DNA of 64,000 bases from Cypionkella sp. (GCF_030652235.1 NZ_JAUSBA010000003.1:53522-117521), one strand, 5' to 3'. Counted from the first letter of the stretch, positions 1-10,610 are shown. A program made the numbers and translations. Notes: a model not told the origin generated them from the letters alone.

Positions 1-188
1 AGGGGCGGCGTTGGGGTGGGGAATAAACTGCGTAGAGCCTCAGTTCTGCTCGGTTCACGACTGGCGAAAATTTGTGGCAGGGGGTGGCTCGGTTTGCGAT
101 TGCACTCTTGAAGCGGGCAGCGGCAGGGGTCATGTAGAGGTGCCGAGTTCTGCCTGTGATGCGGGACGCCTAGCTTTAAGGATCAGCC

Positions 189-2027
189 ATGCCTGTTTAT
201 CGTTCCAGAACCACCACTCACGGCCGCAATATGGCGGGGGCGCGCGGGCTTTGGCGGGCGACTGGGATGAAGGATGGCGATTTCGGCAAGCCGATCATTG
301 CGATTGTGAACTCGTTTACCCAGTTTGTCCCCGGTCATGTGCATCTGAAAGATCTGGGTCAGATGGTAGCGCGTGAGATCGAAAAGGCCGGCGGTGTGGC
401 GAAGGAATTCAACACCATTGCGGTGGATGATGGCATTGCGATGGGGCATGACGGGATGCTGTATTCGCTGCCCTCGCGCGAGTTGATCGCGGACAGCGTC
501 GAATATATGGTCAACGCGCATTGCGCGGATGCGATGGTGTGTATTTCCAACTGCGACAAGATCACGCCGGGGATGCTGATGGCGGCGATGCGGCTGAACA
601 TTCCGGTGGTGTTTGTGTCGGGCGGGCCGATGGAAGCGGGCAAAGTGGTGATCGACGGCAAGGAACTGGCGCTCGATCTGGTCGATGCGATGGTTTCGGC
701 GGCGGACGAGTCGGTGTCGGATGAGGATCTGGCGAAGATTGAGGCGGCAGCTTGCCCGACTTGCGGGTCGTGCAGTGGCATGTTCACCGCCAATTCGATG
801 AACTGTCTGACCGAGGCTTTGGGGCTGTCATTGCCGGGCAATGGCTCGACTTTGGCCACCCATTCGGCGCGGCAGGGGCTGTTTCTTCAGGCGGGCCGCG
901 TGATCGTCGATATCACCAAGCGGCATTATGAGGGCAATGAAAAGGGGCTTTTGCCGCGCGATATTGCCAGCAAGGGCGCGTTTGAGAATGCGATGACGCT
1001 GGATATTGCGATGGGGGGATCGACCAACACCGTGCTGCATATTCTGGCTGCGGCGCATGAGGGTGGCGTCGATTTCACCATGAGCGATATTGATGCTTTG
1101 TCTCGCAGGGTGCCGGTGTTGTGCAAGGTGGCCCCGGCCAAGCAGGACGTTCACATGGAGGATGTGCATCGCGCGGGCGGGATCATGGCGATCTTGGGTC
1201 AGTTGGATGCGGCGGGGCTGTTGAACCGCGATTGCCCGACGGTGCATGCGCCGACCTTGGGCGCGGCGATTGACCATTGGGACATTTCGCGCAGCAATCA
1301 TCCCGAAGTGCGCGAGTTGTTCTTGGCGGCGCCGGGTGGCGTGCCGACACAGGTGGCGTTCAGTCAGAGCCGGAAATGGACGGAGCTGGATACCGATCGC
1401 GAGAAGGGGGTTATTCGCTCGGCGAAGACTCCGTTCTCGAAGGATGGCGGCTTGGCTGTGCTGTCGGGGAACATTGCGCCAGAGGGCTGTATTGTGAAGA
1501 CGGCTGGGGTGGACGATTCCATTCTGGTGTTTGCAGGCCCGGCGCGGGTGTTCGAGTCGCAGAACGCCGCTGTCGAAGCGATTTTGTCGAACTGGATCAA
1601 GGAAGGCGATGTGCTGGTGATCCGCTATGAGGGGCCGAAAGGCGGGCCGGGGATGCAGGAGATGCTGTATCCGACCTCGTATCTGAAATCGAAGGGGCTT
1701 GGCAAAGCCTGTGCACTGCTGACCGATGGGCGGTTTTCGGGCGGGACTTCGGGCCTGTCGATTGGGCATGTCTCGCCCGAGGCGGCTTCGGGCGGCTTGA
1801 TTGGCTTGGTGGAAGAAGGCGACCGGATTGAGATCAACATCCCGGCGCGGACGATTCATCTGGCGGTGTCTGAAGCTGATCTGGCGGCGCGGCGGGCGGC
1901 GCAGGATGCCAAGGGTTGGAAGCCTGTGAAGCCACGGGCGCGCAAGATCAGTCAGGCACTGCGGGCTTATGGGTTGTTTGCGACCTCGGCGGCGACTGGG
2001 GCTGTGCGGCGGTTGCCGGGCGAATAG
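189..2027 (+). CDS. ilvD: dihydroxy-acid dehydratase IlvD
   Basis: This enzyme dehydrates 2,3-dihydroxy-acids to 2-oxo-acids, the third step of valine and isoleucine synthesis, in the cytoplasm. The 612-residue product has the family's usual length. Visible Fe-S ligand motifs are NCDK (Cys122) and CPTCGSC (Cys189, 192, 195), followed by the conserved [16 protein letters not shown] stretch and GGSTNT. The ATG at 189 begins [19 protein letters not shown], the typical start of the long IlvD type. The gene stands alone: a strong palindrome lies downstream and the next gene is on the opposite strand. No leader peptide or attenuator is evident in the 188 bases upstream. Confidence 0.97.
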   Translation: MPVYRSRTTTHGRNMAGARGLWRATGMKDGDFGKPIIAIVNSFTQFVPGHVHLKDLGQMVAREIEKAGGVAKEFNTIAVDDGIAMGHDGMLYSLPSRELIADSVEYMVNAHCADAMVCISNCDKITPGMLMAAMRLNIPVVFVSGGPMEAGKVVIDGKELALDLVDAMVSAADESVSDEDLAKIEAAACPTCGSCSGMFTANSMNCLTEALGLSLPGNGSTLATHSARQGLFLQAGRVIVDITKRHYEGNEKGLLPRDIASKGAFENAMTLDIAMGGSTNTVLHILAAAHEGGVDFTMSDIDALSRRVPVLCKVAPAKQDVHMEDVHRAGGIMAILGQLDAAGLLNRDCPTVHAPTLGAAIDHWDISRSNHPEVRELFLAAPGGVPTQVAFSQSRKWTELDTDREKGVIRSAKTPFSKDGGLAVLSGNIAPEGCIVKTAGVDDSILVFAGPARVFESQNAAVEAILSNWIKEGDVLVIRYEGPKGGPGMQEMLYPTSYLKSKGLGKACALLTDGRFSGGTSGLSIGHVSPEAASGGLIGLVEEGDRIEINIPARTIHLAVSEADLAARRAAQDAKGWKPVKPRARKISQALRAYGLFATSAATGAVRRLPGE

Positions 2028-2050
2028 CGGCAGTTTGCTGCATGGGAGCG

Positions 2051-2104
2051 CCGGGGGTTTCACACCCCCGGACCCCCGTGGAGTATTTGGGCCAAGATGA
2101 AAGC
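2051..2104 (+). repeat. palindromic intergenic motif downstream of ilvD
   Basis: A perfect 8-bp inverted repeat (CCGGGGGT at 2051-2058, ACCCCCGG at 2064-2071) is followed by GACCCCCGTGGAGTATTTGG and CCAAGATGAAAG. From general knowledge, motifs of this build (a C/G hairpin, a further C-run, a TATTT box and an AAGATGAAAG-like tail) recur between genes in many Rhodobacteraceae genomes. It could end ilvD transcription, but there is no T-run right after the stem. A weaker look-alike without the hairpin occurs near 46001. Confidence 0.55.
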
Positions 2105-2149
2105 AAATTTTAGATAAGTTTTAGGGGTTTAGCGTGGCTGAACCCGCGG

Positions 2150-2962
2150 CTACGGCGCGAGCGCTTGTTTCAGGAAGCTTTGCGGCGGGGTGCCGAATTC
2201 GGCGCGGAAAGCGGCGGTGAAGGCGCTGGGGCTGCGGTAGCCCAAGGCATAGGCGATGGTAGCGCTGCTTTGACCGAGGGTCAGCCGCTCGATGGCAAGC
2301 AGAAGGCGTTGGCGGGCGCGCCATTGGCGGTAGCTCAGGCCGGTTTCCTGCCGGAACAGACGCTCTAAAGTGCGCGGGCTGGCGGCCGTGCTGCGGGCAA
2401 GGTCAGGCAGCGGTCTGGGATCATCGGGATGGTTGATCAGGTGGCGGGTCAGACGCACGAGGCGGGGGTCATGGCCGCCGGGCAGATGTAGCGGCGCTTC
2501 GGGCAGGGCTTCAATCTCATCGGCGATCACGGCGGTTAGGCGCAGCAGGCGGGGCGGGAAGGCTTCGGTGGTGTCTTCGCTGTGCAGCCGCAGGATCAAC
2601 GCGCGCATCAGCGGGGTGAGGGTCAGGACGGCGCAGGTCTGGTTGGCGCTGCGCAGCGGCAGTGCGGGGTCGATGTAGAGGTTGCGGATATTGGTTTCGG
2701 TATCCGATTGCACATGATGTGGCACGTCGCCGGGGATCCAGACGGCGTGGCTGGGCGGCACGATCCATGTGGCCTCGGCGGCAGTGATACGCAACACGCC
2801 TTGCGCGGCCCAGAGCAGTTGCGCGCGGGGATGGTGGTGCGGCGCGATGCTGCCCGCTGGGCGCAGGCTGCGGCCATAGGCCAAGATCGGGCGACCAGGG
2901 TCGCGCAGGAAGCCCGTGATGCTGGGCGCGTGGTTTGGCGTATCAGCGATATGTTCTGGCAT
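2150..2962 (-). CDS. AraC family transcriptional regulator with N-terminal cupin
   Basis: The 270-residue protein is a typical two-part AraC regulator. Residues about 25-110 form a cupin-like sensor with a histidine cluster (HHH at 42-44). Residues about 155-265 hold the double helix-turn-helix, including LARSTAASPRTLERLFRQE and IAYALGYRSPSAFTAAFR. It most resembles the cupin-AraC group that often controls a neighbouring transporter. It is divergent from the DASS-type transporter with only 45 bases between the two start codons, so it probably regulates that gene. The effector is unknown. A short palindrome, ACAC-A-GTGT at 2975-2983, lies in the shared gap and is only a weak operator candidate. 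Confidence 0.92.
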   Translation of the reverse strand: MPEHIADTPNHAPSITGFLRDPGRPILAYGRSLRPAGSIAPHHHPRAQLLWAAQGVLRITAAEATWIVPPSHAVWIPGDVPHHVQSDTETNIRNLYIDPALPLRSANQTCAVLTLTPLMRALILRLHSEDTTEAFPPRLLRLTAVIADEIEALPEAPLHLPGGHDPRLVRLTRHLINHPDDPRPLPDLARSTAASPRTLERLFRQETGLSYRQWRARQRLLLAIERLTLGQSSATIAYALGYRSPSAFTAAFRAEFGTPPQSFLKQALAP

Positions 2963-3007
2963 TATGGTGGTCTAACACAGTGTGACGGCTTCGGCTAGGG
3001 TGGTTGC

Positions 3008-4420
3008 ATGAGCAATGTGGGGCGGGCGATGCAGCGGGTTGGATTTTTGGTGAAACTTGGGTTGGTGGCGAGCTTGGTGGTGGTGGCGCTGGGGTTGGCG
3101 CTGCTGCCGCCTGCGGGATTAACCGCACAGCAAGCGCGGATTTTGGCGGTGGTGCTGGTGACGCTGGGGTTTTGGGCCAGTGGTTTGGTGCCGAATTACT
3201 ATGCCAGTCTGATCTTGTTTGCGGTGGTGTTGGTGTTTGGGCTGGCTTCGGCGGATCTGGTGTTTGCGGGGTTTGGCTCGACTGCGGTGTGGCTGATCAT
3301 TTCGGGTTTTGTGATTGGGGCGGCGATCAGTGCTTCGGGGTTGGGGGCGGTGCTGGCGCGGGTGTTGGGGGCCTTGTTGGACGGCAGTTATGCCCGGATG
3401 ATCTTTGGGCTGACGCTGGTGGCGATGCTGCTCGGCTTCATCATGCCGTCGTCGGTGGGGCGCGCGGTGGTACTGGTGCCGATTGGCATGGCTTTGGCGG
3501 CAAGGGCGGGGTTTGCGCCGGGATCAAATGGGCGGATTGGTATTGCCGTGGTGCTGGCGATTGCCTGCAACATGCCGAGCTTTGCGATTTTGCCCGCGAA
3601 CATCCCGAACATGGTGCTGTCGGGCGCGGCAGAGACGATTTACGGCGCGCATTTTGGCTATACGGCCTATCTCTGGCTGCACTACCCGGTGTTGGGGGTG
3701 GTGAAATCGGCGCTGACCGCTTGGATGGTGCTGCGGATGTTTCCGGCTGAGGTGGCCCCGCATGTGGTGGAACCTGCGGCGGCTTTGGCCCCGGCCAACA
3801 GATCGGCGCAAGTGCGGGTGGCGGCGGTGTTGCTGGTGACGCTGGGGCTGTGGATGACGGATTGGGTGCATGGGGTGAATGCGGCTTGGGTGGGGCTTGC
3901 TGCGGCGGTGGTGTTGCTGAGCCCCGGTTTTGGCGTGGTGTCGACGGTGGCGTTCAAGGCTGCGGTGGATTTCGGGTTGCTGCTGTTTGTGGCGGGGGCG
4001 CTGGCGGTGGGGGCTTTGGTCAACAGCTCGGGTCTTGGCGCACTGATCGGGCAGGGCTTGCAAAGCATATTGCCGCTGCATCCGGGTGGGACGGCGGTGA
4101 ATTTCGCCTCGTTGTCGCTGATGTCGATGCTGACGGGGCTGGTGACGACGGTGCCGAGCGTGCCTTCGGTGCTGACCCCGATGGCGCAGGATCTGGCTGC
4201 GGCGAGCGGGTTTAGCTTGCAGGCGGTGTTGATGACGCAGGTGGTGGGGTTCTCAACGGTGCTGCTGCCGTATCAGGTGGCACCCTTGGTGGTGGCGATG
4301 CAGCTTTCGGGCGAAAAACTGGGGGCTTTGGCGCGGGTGTTGTGGCGTTTGGCGGTGGTGACATTGGTGGTGCTGCTGCCGCTGGATTATCTGTGGTGGC
4401 GGGTGCTGGGCTGGATTTGA
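3008..4420 (+). CDS. SLC13/DASS-family anion transporter
   Basis: This 470-residue inner-membrane protein has about 12 hydrophobic segments and no signal peptide. Its organisation (two halves, each with an SxxxSxG-like re-entrant region such as FIMPSSVGRAV and TTVPSVPSVLTPMA) fits the divalent anion:Na+ symporter (DASS/SLC13) family, which carries dicarboxylates, sulfate and similar anions. The substrate cannot be read from sequence. The ATG at 3008 follows the 45-base gap to the divergent AraC gene. Its TGA at 4418-4420 abuts the stop codon of the decayed LacI gene on the other strand. The gene is intact, unlike the locus that follows. Confidence 0.85.
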   Translation: MSNVGRAMQRVGFLVKLGLVASLVVVALGLALLPPAGLTAQQARILAVVLVTLGFWASGLVPNYYASLILFAVVLVFGLASADLVFAGFGSTAVWLIISGFVIGAAISASGLGAVLARVLGALLDGSYARMIFGLTLVAMLLGFIMPSSVGRAVVLVPIGMALAARAGFAPGSNGRIGIAVVLAIACNMPSFAILPANIPNMVLSGAAETIYGAHFGYTAYLWLHYPVLGVVKSALTAWMVLRMFPAEVAPHVVEPAAALAPANRSAQVRVAAVLLVTLGLWMTDWVHGVNAAWVGLAAAVVLLSPGFGVVSTVAFKAAVDFGLLLFVAGALAVGALVNSSGLGALIGQGLQSILPLHPGGTAVNFASLSLMSMLTGLVTTVPSVPSVLTPMAQDLAAASGFSLQAVLMTQVVGFSTVLLPYQVAPLVVAMQLSGEKLGALARVLWRLAVVTLVVLLPLDYLWWRVLGWI

Positions 4421-5433
4421 TCACTCATCCGGCAGGTTTTCGCGCAGCACCAGTTGCAGGCGGGGCGGGATGTCGGTGTAGGGCTGACCGCGCGCGGCGG
4501 CGGTCAGTAGGTTGAGGCCTCGCGTGCCTCAACACGGGGGTTCTGGTCGATGACTGCATCGACCGTGCCGTCGACCGTGCCATCGAGCAGGAAGGCTTTG
4601 TTGCTTTCGGTGGCCTCGTGGCAGACGAACACCACGTGATGTTCAAGGGCGCGCGTGCGCAGCTCGGTGGCGTTGCCCGAGGTGCCGCCGCCGCCGACCT
4701 TGTAGATCGCAGCAAGATCGGGGTGTTGATTGAGAAGCACGCTGGTTTCAGTCATCGCGCGCTGGCGGTCGTCCATAATCTCGCGCAGTTCCAAGATTTG
4801 CATGCGCGGGAATTCTTCGCGCAGGATGTGGCGGAAGCCCATCTCGCGTTCCTCATGGCCCCGGTAAGCCAGCGAACCTGCGAACAAAGCGGCTTTGGCG
4901 GGTTGGTTGGCGGGCAGCAGGCAGCCCATCAACTGACCCGCAAGACGCCCGGCTTGGCGGTTGTGGATGCCGGCATAGGCGAGGCGGGGGACGCTTTGGA
5001 TCTCGGTGGCGAGGGTCAGCACTTGGGGGACGCTTTGGGCAAGGGTGCGGATGGCTTCACGCACCAGCGGATGGTCTTGCGCGATCAGGCCGATGCCTGC
5101 GGCTTGGTCTTTGAGTGCCAAGAGGTGGGCGGCGACGGTTTGCGGGTTAAAGCCTTCGATGCGTTCGATTTTGACGCCGAGAGCGGGGCGGGTGGCGGCC
5201 TGGGTTTCGATCTGCTGGTGCAGCGCATTGATGAAGGCGTTGGTGCCAGCGGGCAGAAGGAAAGCCAGCTGGATGGTGGCTGGGTTCTGGGCAGGTCTGT
5301 CTGGCGCACCCGTGTCCGAGATATAGCCCAGGCGCCGCGCGGTCTGCAAAACCACCTCGCGCGTGCGCGCCCGCACACCGTCGCGGTCGTTCAGCACCCG
5401 GTCCACCGTGGCAGATGAGACACTCGACCGATC
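4421..5433 (-). pseudogene. LacI family regulator, 5'-truncated and frameshifted
   Basis: The frame at 4504-5406 encodes most of a LacI-type repressor: VSSATVDRVLN and RLGYIS from the headpiece, then a periplasmic-binding-like sensor domain. The first part of the DNA-binding helix-turn-helix is missing. The sequence upstream of VSSATVDRVLN changes directly into binding-protein coding sequence on the other strand at about 5415-5440. Near 4513 a one-base deletion after the codons for EARE brings in an early stop. The adjacent frame continues the expected C-terminus (LNLLTAAARGQPYTDIPP) to a TGA at 4421. Lacking a complete headpiece, it cannot work as a normal repressor. It probably once controlled the neighbouring sugar genes. 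Confidence 0.88.
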
Positions 5434-6232
5434 TGCGCAATCAGGGCTGGGGCTATAGCAACTGGTATCAGCGCTTTACCTCGATGGCCTCGCCGAACCA
5501 GTTCTTGTTCGGCGATGATGGTGTGCCGCTGATCAATTCCAAAAATGGCTTGGCGGCGACCCAAGGATATATCGACAGCCTGTCGCACCACTCGCCGATG
5601 CGATCAGCTGGGGCTGGCCCGAGCACTATGGCAACTTCGCGTCCGGCGGCGCGGCGATGACTTGCGCGTGTTCCAACCTGCCGAAGTTCTTGGATAATGC
5701 GGGCAATACCGGATCTACCGTGACGGGCAAAATCGGCTCGATGCTGCTGCCGGGGACGGAAATGGATGGCAAGATCGTCCGCCGTTCGGTGCTGTGGTTC
5801 AGCTTGACGGGGATGGTGTCGTCGCAGTCGGAATACCCGGAAGTGGCGTATCTGTTGCTGCAATGGCTGGGCTCGGCGCGGATTTATGCGTGGATAACGG
5901 CCAATCCGGGCGGCTATTTTGACCCGTTCAGCTTGAACGATTTTGCCGATCCGTTAGAGCGCGAAACCTATCACGCCTACCATATGGATGTGGTGCGCGC
6001 GACGGTGGCGCGCACGGTGCCGTCGATCAACTGTCCGGGGGCGACGGCGTTCCACAATGCGCTGGATGAGAACCTGATGGCGTCGTTGACCGGGGCCAAG
6101 ACGGCGGCGCAGGCGATGGCGAATACGGCGGACGCTTGGGCGAAGATCACCCGGCGGACGGGTGAGGAGAAGATAATCGCAACCATCAACGCCAACAAGG
6201 CGGCTTGGCCGACAGTGCTTGATCCGGCTTAA
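5434..6232 (+). pseudogene. sugar ABC transporter substrate-binding protein, 5'-truncated and frameshifted
   Basis: This is the C-terminal part (about 265 codons) of an extracellular solute-binding protein for a carbohydrate ABC transporter. Recognisable parts are WGYSNWYQRFTSMASPNQF, then WPEHYGNFASGGAAMTC, GSMLLPGTEMDG and ITANPGGYFDPF. The signal peptide and roughly the first half are gone, removed by the deletion that joins it to the LacI gene. A one-base deletion at about 5595 (after HHSP) moves the frame from the one ending at 5660 to the one ending at 6232. The product cannot be exported or bind sugar. Intact relatives precede two permeases, as here. Confidence 0.88.
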
Positions 6233-6310
6233 GTCTCTCCCGCTTTAACCCGGATTTCGGTCGACGCGGACCCTGCGCGCCGACCAACCTTCTTAATTTC
6301 TGGACTAAAA

Positions 6311-7165
6311 ATGACCCGCTCGCTGGCCTTTGAAATGTTTCGATATACGATGATTCTGCTGGCGGTGGCCGTCACGCTGATCCCGATCCTGTGGATCGCC
6401 TCGATGGCGTTCAAACCGATCCCGGAATGGCAAGCGACCGGGGCGGAGCTGACATGGTGGCCGAAAGCGCCGACCTTGGACAATTTCCGCTTTGTGTTTG
6501 GCGTCAGCAATTCTGATCTGATCGTGGCTTTGGACCGCACGGTGCTCAAACCGATTTTGGCGTCGTTCCTGTCTGCTGGCATCGGCACCGTGATCGCGAT
6601 GACGGCGGGGACGGCGGCGGCTTATGGGCTGTCGCGCTTCGGCTCGGGTGGCAATCTGCCGTTGGCGCTGGTGCGGCTGTTTCCACCGATGGCGGTGACG
6701 ACCCCGGTGATGATCATGTGGGCGTTTTTCAACATGACCGATACCTGGTGGGGGCTGGCGCTGGTGTATGGGATTGTCACTTTGCCGCTCGCATCCTGGC
6801 TGATGAAAACGTTTTTTGACGATATGGCTAGGGAAATTGAGGAAGCGGCTTTGGTGGAAGGCTGCAGCCGTACCCGTGTGTTCTGGCGGATCACTTTGCC
6901 GATGATGCGCGCGCCTTTGGCCTCGGCGGTTTTGTTCGTGTTCATCCTGAATTGGTCGGATTATCTGACCGCTTTGCTTTTGACGACGCGGGAATGGGTG
7001 ACGATTTCGGTTTATATGGCCTCGCTTTCGTCGTCGATGACCGGGCAGCTTTATGGCGCGAAGGTCGCGCTGGGGTTGATGGCGGCGGTGCCGCCCGTGG
7101 TGTTGGGCGTGTTGATCCAGAAGCATCTGGTGCGTGGATTGACGTTTGGAGCGTTGAAGCAATGA
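6311..7165 (+). CDS. carbohydrate ABC transporter permease, MalG-like
   Basis: The 284-residue inner-membrane permease has six predicted transmembrane segments. The EAA loop, [21 protein letters not shown] (residues about 177-197), contacts the ATPase. It begins [17 protein letters not shown]. The reading frame is uninterrupted and matches the usual MalG-type length, which is unusual in this decayed locus. It overlaps the next permease by ATGA (7162-7165), the normal arrangement for a translationally coupled pair. With the binding protein, partner permease and both ATPases broken, it has no visible partners here and is probably non-functional or co-opted. Confidence 0.88.
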   Translation: MTRSLAFEMFRYTMILLAVAVTLIPILWIASMAFKPIPEWQATGAELTWWPKAPTLDNFRFVFGVSNSDLIVALDRTVLKPILASFLSAGIGTVIAMTAGTAAAYGLSRFGSGGNLPLALVRLFPPMAVTTPVMIMWAFFNMTDTWWGLALVYGIVTLPLASWLMKTFFDDMAREIEEAALVEGCSRTRVFWRITLPMMRAPLASAVLFVFILNWSDYLTALLLTTREWVTISVYMASLSSSMTGQLYGAKVALGLMAAVPPVVLGVLIQKHLVRGLTFGALKQ

Positions 7166-7694
7166 AGGACGAATCCGCACGTTTGGTCTTCCGGCTGACC
7201 TTGCCTGCGCAGGTGCTGTTCATCTCGGTGTTTCCGCTGCTGATACAGGCCTATATTTCGCTGACCGATTGGTCGCCGTTGTCGGGGCAAAGCTGGCCGC
7301 AAGCCTGGCAGTTCTGGAATAGCTTTGCCAATTACAGCGACCTGCTGGGCGATGGTCGGTTGTGGGCGGCACTGGGGCGCACCGCGTTTGTGATGGCTGT
7401 TTGCGTGCCGATTGAGTTCATGTTGGGCTTAGGTTTGGCGACCCTTTTCATGGATGATTTCCGCGGCAAGCGGGTGTTTTATTCTATCCTGCTGATGCCG
7501 ATGATGGTGGTGCCTGCGGTTGCTGACTATATGTTTTTCATGTTGTTCCAGTCCGGCGGGCCGGTGAGTGACATCTTGTCGCTGTTCACAGGCAGCCTGG
7601 TGACGATTGCCTGGCTGTCCGCTCGAACCTTGCGTTGGTCGCGGTGATGGTCTGTGTCTGGGCCTTGAGGCCTATGGCGCGGGTGCGGGCATGA
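7162..7694 (+). pseudogene. carbohydrate ABC transporter permease, MalF-like, internally deleted
   Basis: The gene starts with ATG at 7162, overlapping the preceding permease, and encodes the first half of a MalF/UgpA-type permease (residues 1-150, about three membrane segments, ending LVTIAWLS). At about 7620 a frameshift follows. In the next frame the sequence continues SNLALVAVMVC and then jumps directly to [11 protein letters not shown] and a stop at 7692-7694, which looks like the extreme C-terminus. About 100 codons, including the EAA loop, are therefore missing, so the product cannot form a channel. Its stop overlaps the following ATPase start by ATGA, showing that the original operon spacing survives. 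Confidence 0.85.
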
Positions 7695-8476
7695 GCATGA
7701 TCCGGCTGGAACATCTGGTGAAACGCTTTGGCACCTTTACCGCGCTGAAGACGATGGATCTGACGATTGCGGATGGGGAATTCGTGGCGCTGCTGGGGCC
7801 TTCGGGCTGCGGGAAATCCACCACGATGAACATGATCGCCGGGGTGGAGGTGCCATCCGAGGGGCGCATTCTGTTTGGGAACCGCGATATGGCGGGGGTG
7901 CCGATGGGGCGGCGCGGCGTGGGGTGATGCGGACCGAGTTGAAAGGGCTGCAACGCAGTTTCAAGCAGACCGTGGTTTATGTGACGCACGATCAGTTGGA
8001 AGCGATGGCGATGGCCGATCGGATTGCGGTGATGGACCATGGCGTGTTGCAGCAGGTGGGGACTCCGCTGCAGATTTATAACGATCCGGCGAATTTGTTT
8101 GTGGCGCGGTTTATTGGTTCACCGGGGATGAACTTGTTGCACGGGCGTCCGACAGAGGTGGCGGCGAGATGGCGATTGATCCGGGGGCTTTGCGGCATTC
8201 GCTGCCTTTGGCACCGGAGCAGGTGGCGGCGGCGCGTAGGACTAAGGGCGATGTGGTATTTGGGTTTCGGCCAGAGCAGGCGGCTCGGGTTGGTGAGGGG
8301 CAGGGCATGACCATGCCGATCAGCTTTGTGGAGCGCATCGGGGCGCGGCGAGCGCCAAGACGGTGTTTGAAAATGACGCCGGGTTTGAGATGGAGCGGGC
8401 GTTGCACTTCGCGCCGCATCCGACTGCGGTGCGGTTGTTTGATGCCGCTTCGGGCGCTGCTTTGAGGGGGCAATAA
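7691..8476 (+). pseudogene. sugar ABC transporter ATPase 1, core deleted
   Basis: A MalK/UgpC-type ATPase remnant. Codons from ATG 7691 give [20 protein letters not shown] and Walker [10 protein letters not shown], then stop after PMGRRGVG at 7927. The following frame resumes at [21 protein letters not shown], the H-loop region. The Q-loop, ABC signature and Walker B motifs (about 65 codons in relatives) are deleted at about 7918-7926. Further frameshifts follow at about 8165 and 8345. The C-terminal domain can be traced through [12 protein letters not shown] and LHFAPHPTAVRLFDA to a TAA at 8474-8476. Without its catalytic core it cannot hydrolyse ATP. Confidence 0.88.
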
Positions 8477-8477
8477 C

Positions 8478-9615
8478 ATGGCCGAGGTTGCCTTTCGCAA
8501 TGTGACCAAGCGCTATGGGGCCACTTTGGCGGTGGATGATGCCAGTGTCACCGTGGCGGACAATGAATTCTTCTGCTTTTTCGGGCCGCCTTTGTCGGGG
8601 AAAAGCACGATTTTGCGGCTGATTTTGGGATTGGAGAAGCCCGACAGCGGTGAGATTTTGATTGACGACCGCGCGGTCAACGAGGTGTCTGCCGCCGCGC
8701 GCAATATCGCGATGGTGTTTCAGAATTTGGCCCTGTTCCCGCATATGACGGCGGCGGATACTGTGCGGTTTCCGTTGGTGGAACGGCGGGAGGCTCCGGC
8801 GAAGATTGAGGCGCGGTTAAGGGATGTGGCGGAGAAGCTGCATATCGGCCATATCCTGCACAAGATGCTGGGGCAGCTTTCAGGCGGCGAGCGGCAGCGG
8901 GTGGCGATTGCGCGGGCTTTGGTGCGCGATCCTGCAGCCTATCTGATGGATGATCCGATCTCGGCTTTGGACGCGCGGTTACGCGAGGAAGCCCGGGTGG
9001 CGCTGAAGCGCATCCAGCGCGAGGCAGGGCGGATGCTGATCTATGTGACGCATGATCAGGAGAAAGCCCATGTCAGTGGCGGACCGGATGGCCATTTCGG
9101 AAGATGGCGCGATCCGGCAGATTGGCCGCCCGGTGGAAATTTATGACCATCCGGCGACGACCTATATGGCGCGGTTTCTGGACAACCCGATCATGAATAT
9201 CTTGCCGGTGCAGGCGACGAACGCGGGGTTTGAGACGGCGGCGGGGGCTTTGCAGGTGGTCGTTGGGGCTCAGGCGGGCGTGGTCGATATGGGGCTGCGG
9301 CCCGAGGATTTGCGGGTATCGGCTTGGGAAGGTGGCGCGGACGTGCCTGCGCCGGTGTCCGAGGTGGAGCCGCTCGGTGGCTATACCGTGGTGACTTTGA
9401 CCGCTGGCACGCAGCCGTTACGGGCAATGCTGAGCGGGCAGACGGATATTCGGGTGGGGGCGCTGGTGGGTCTGGGCTGTGATCCAGAGCGGGTGATGTA
9501 TTTCGGGGCTGGTGGTGAGGCGTTGCCTAAATCCGCGCAGCCCCATCCTTGGGAGGGGGCAGGATATGAGCGACGTGTTGGGGTTTCAGCCCGATCCGGT
9601 GGTGCGAACCAATGA
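8478..9615 (+). pseudogene. sugar ABC transporter ATPase 2, frameshifted
   Basis: A second MalK-type ATPase starts at 8478, directly after the first. All nucleotide-binding motifs are present up to the lesion: an atypical Walker A GPPLSGKST, Q-loop MVFQN, signature LSGGERQRVAIARAL, and Walker B AYLMDDPIS, where the usual catalytic DE is DD. An extra C at about 9067-9069, in the codons after THDQEKA, shifts the frame to a stop at 9146. The next frame carries the expected continuation (MSVADRMAISEDGAIRQIG) and the TOBE-type C-terminal domain to 9615. The tail overlaps the next gene's start at 9566, so the original stop may also have been lost. Confidence 0.85.
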
Positions 9616-10592
9616 TCTGGTGATCGGCTGCATAGGCGCTGGCATGATCATGGCGGAGTGCCATTTGGCGGCTTACCATGACGCGGGGTTCAAGGTGGGG
9701 GCGATTGCCAGCCGGACCGGAAGCAAGGCCGCTGCGGTGGCAGAGCGCTGGGGCATTGCCAAGGTTCATGCGACGCCTGAGGCGCTGATTTATGCCGCGC
9801 TGAAGCAGCCGCATATCAAGGCGATTTGGCGCAAAAGCCGCTGGCGCTGACTCTGGCCGATGCGATTGCCTTGCGCGATGCGGCGGCGCAACCAGGCAAG
9901 GTGCTCTGTGTCAATCAGAACATGCGCTACGACCAGTCGATGCGGGTGCTGAAACAGATTATTGATCGCGGCGATCTGGGCGAGATCGTGTTTGCGCAGA
10001 TCGACATGCTCGCGATCCCGCATTGGCAGGGGTTTTTGGCCGATTATGACCGCCTGACGCTGGCGAATATGTCGGTGCATCACTTGGATGTTTTGCGCTT
10101 TCTGTTTGGCGAGCCTGTGTAAATCACTACCCAAACTCGGCGCGACCCACGCACGACGTTTGAACATTCGGACGGGATCACGGTTTCGACCTTGCGGTTT
10201 GAGTCCGGCGTGCTGGCGGTGAGCCTAGAGGATGTGTGGTCAGGCCGCGCGCCGAGGGTTATGAGAATGACCAGAGCATCACCTTTCGGGTGGAGGGCAC
10301 CGCAGGGGTCGCCAAGGGCTCGATTGGCTGGCCGACGGGGGCGGCTTCGACGCTGACCTATGCCTCGCAAACCGCAACGGGCGGCAAATGGGTCAGCCCG
10401 ACTTGGGATACCATGTGGTTCCCGCAGGCTTTCATCGGCGTGATGGAGCAGCTGCAGCATGCGGTGAAAACCGGCACGCCCCCGGCCTTGTCGGTGGCCG
10501 ATAACGTCAAGACGGTTGCGTTGATTGAAGCGGGCTACCGCTCCATCGCCGAAGCGCGCACCGTCAAATTGTCTGAAATTTCAACGAGATGA
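9566..10592 (+). pseudogene. Gfo/Idh/MocA-family oxidoreductase, multiply disrupted
   Basis: The product would be an NAD(P)-dependent sugar or inositol dehydrogenase. The N-terminal Rossmann motif is visible (VIGCIGAGMIMAECHLAAY). About 20 codons seem missing near 9790, where HATPEALI runs straight into AALKQPH. A frameshift at about 9825 leads into AQKPLALTLADAIALRDAA. An in-frame TAA stands at 10120-10122 after FLFGEPV. A one-base loss at about 10240 (SG to PRAEGYENDQ) moves the rest, including SIGWPTGAASTLTYA, into the frame ending at 10592. At least four lesions show it is dead. Its place, after the transporter genes, suggests it oxidised the imported substrate. Confidence 0.88.
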
Positions 10593-10610
10593 GGGAGGAA
10601 CTTCACCACG

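Noticed and set aside
828..2063. 411-codon minus-strand open frame opposite ilvD
   Set aside because: It is a shadow of the GC-rich ilvD gene: Arg/Pro/His-rich, no motif, and ilvD is certain on the other strand.
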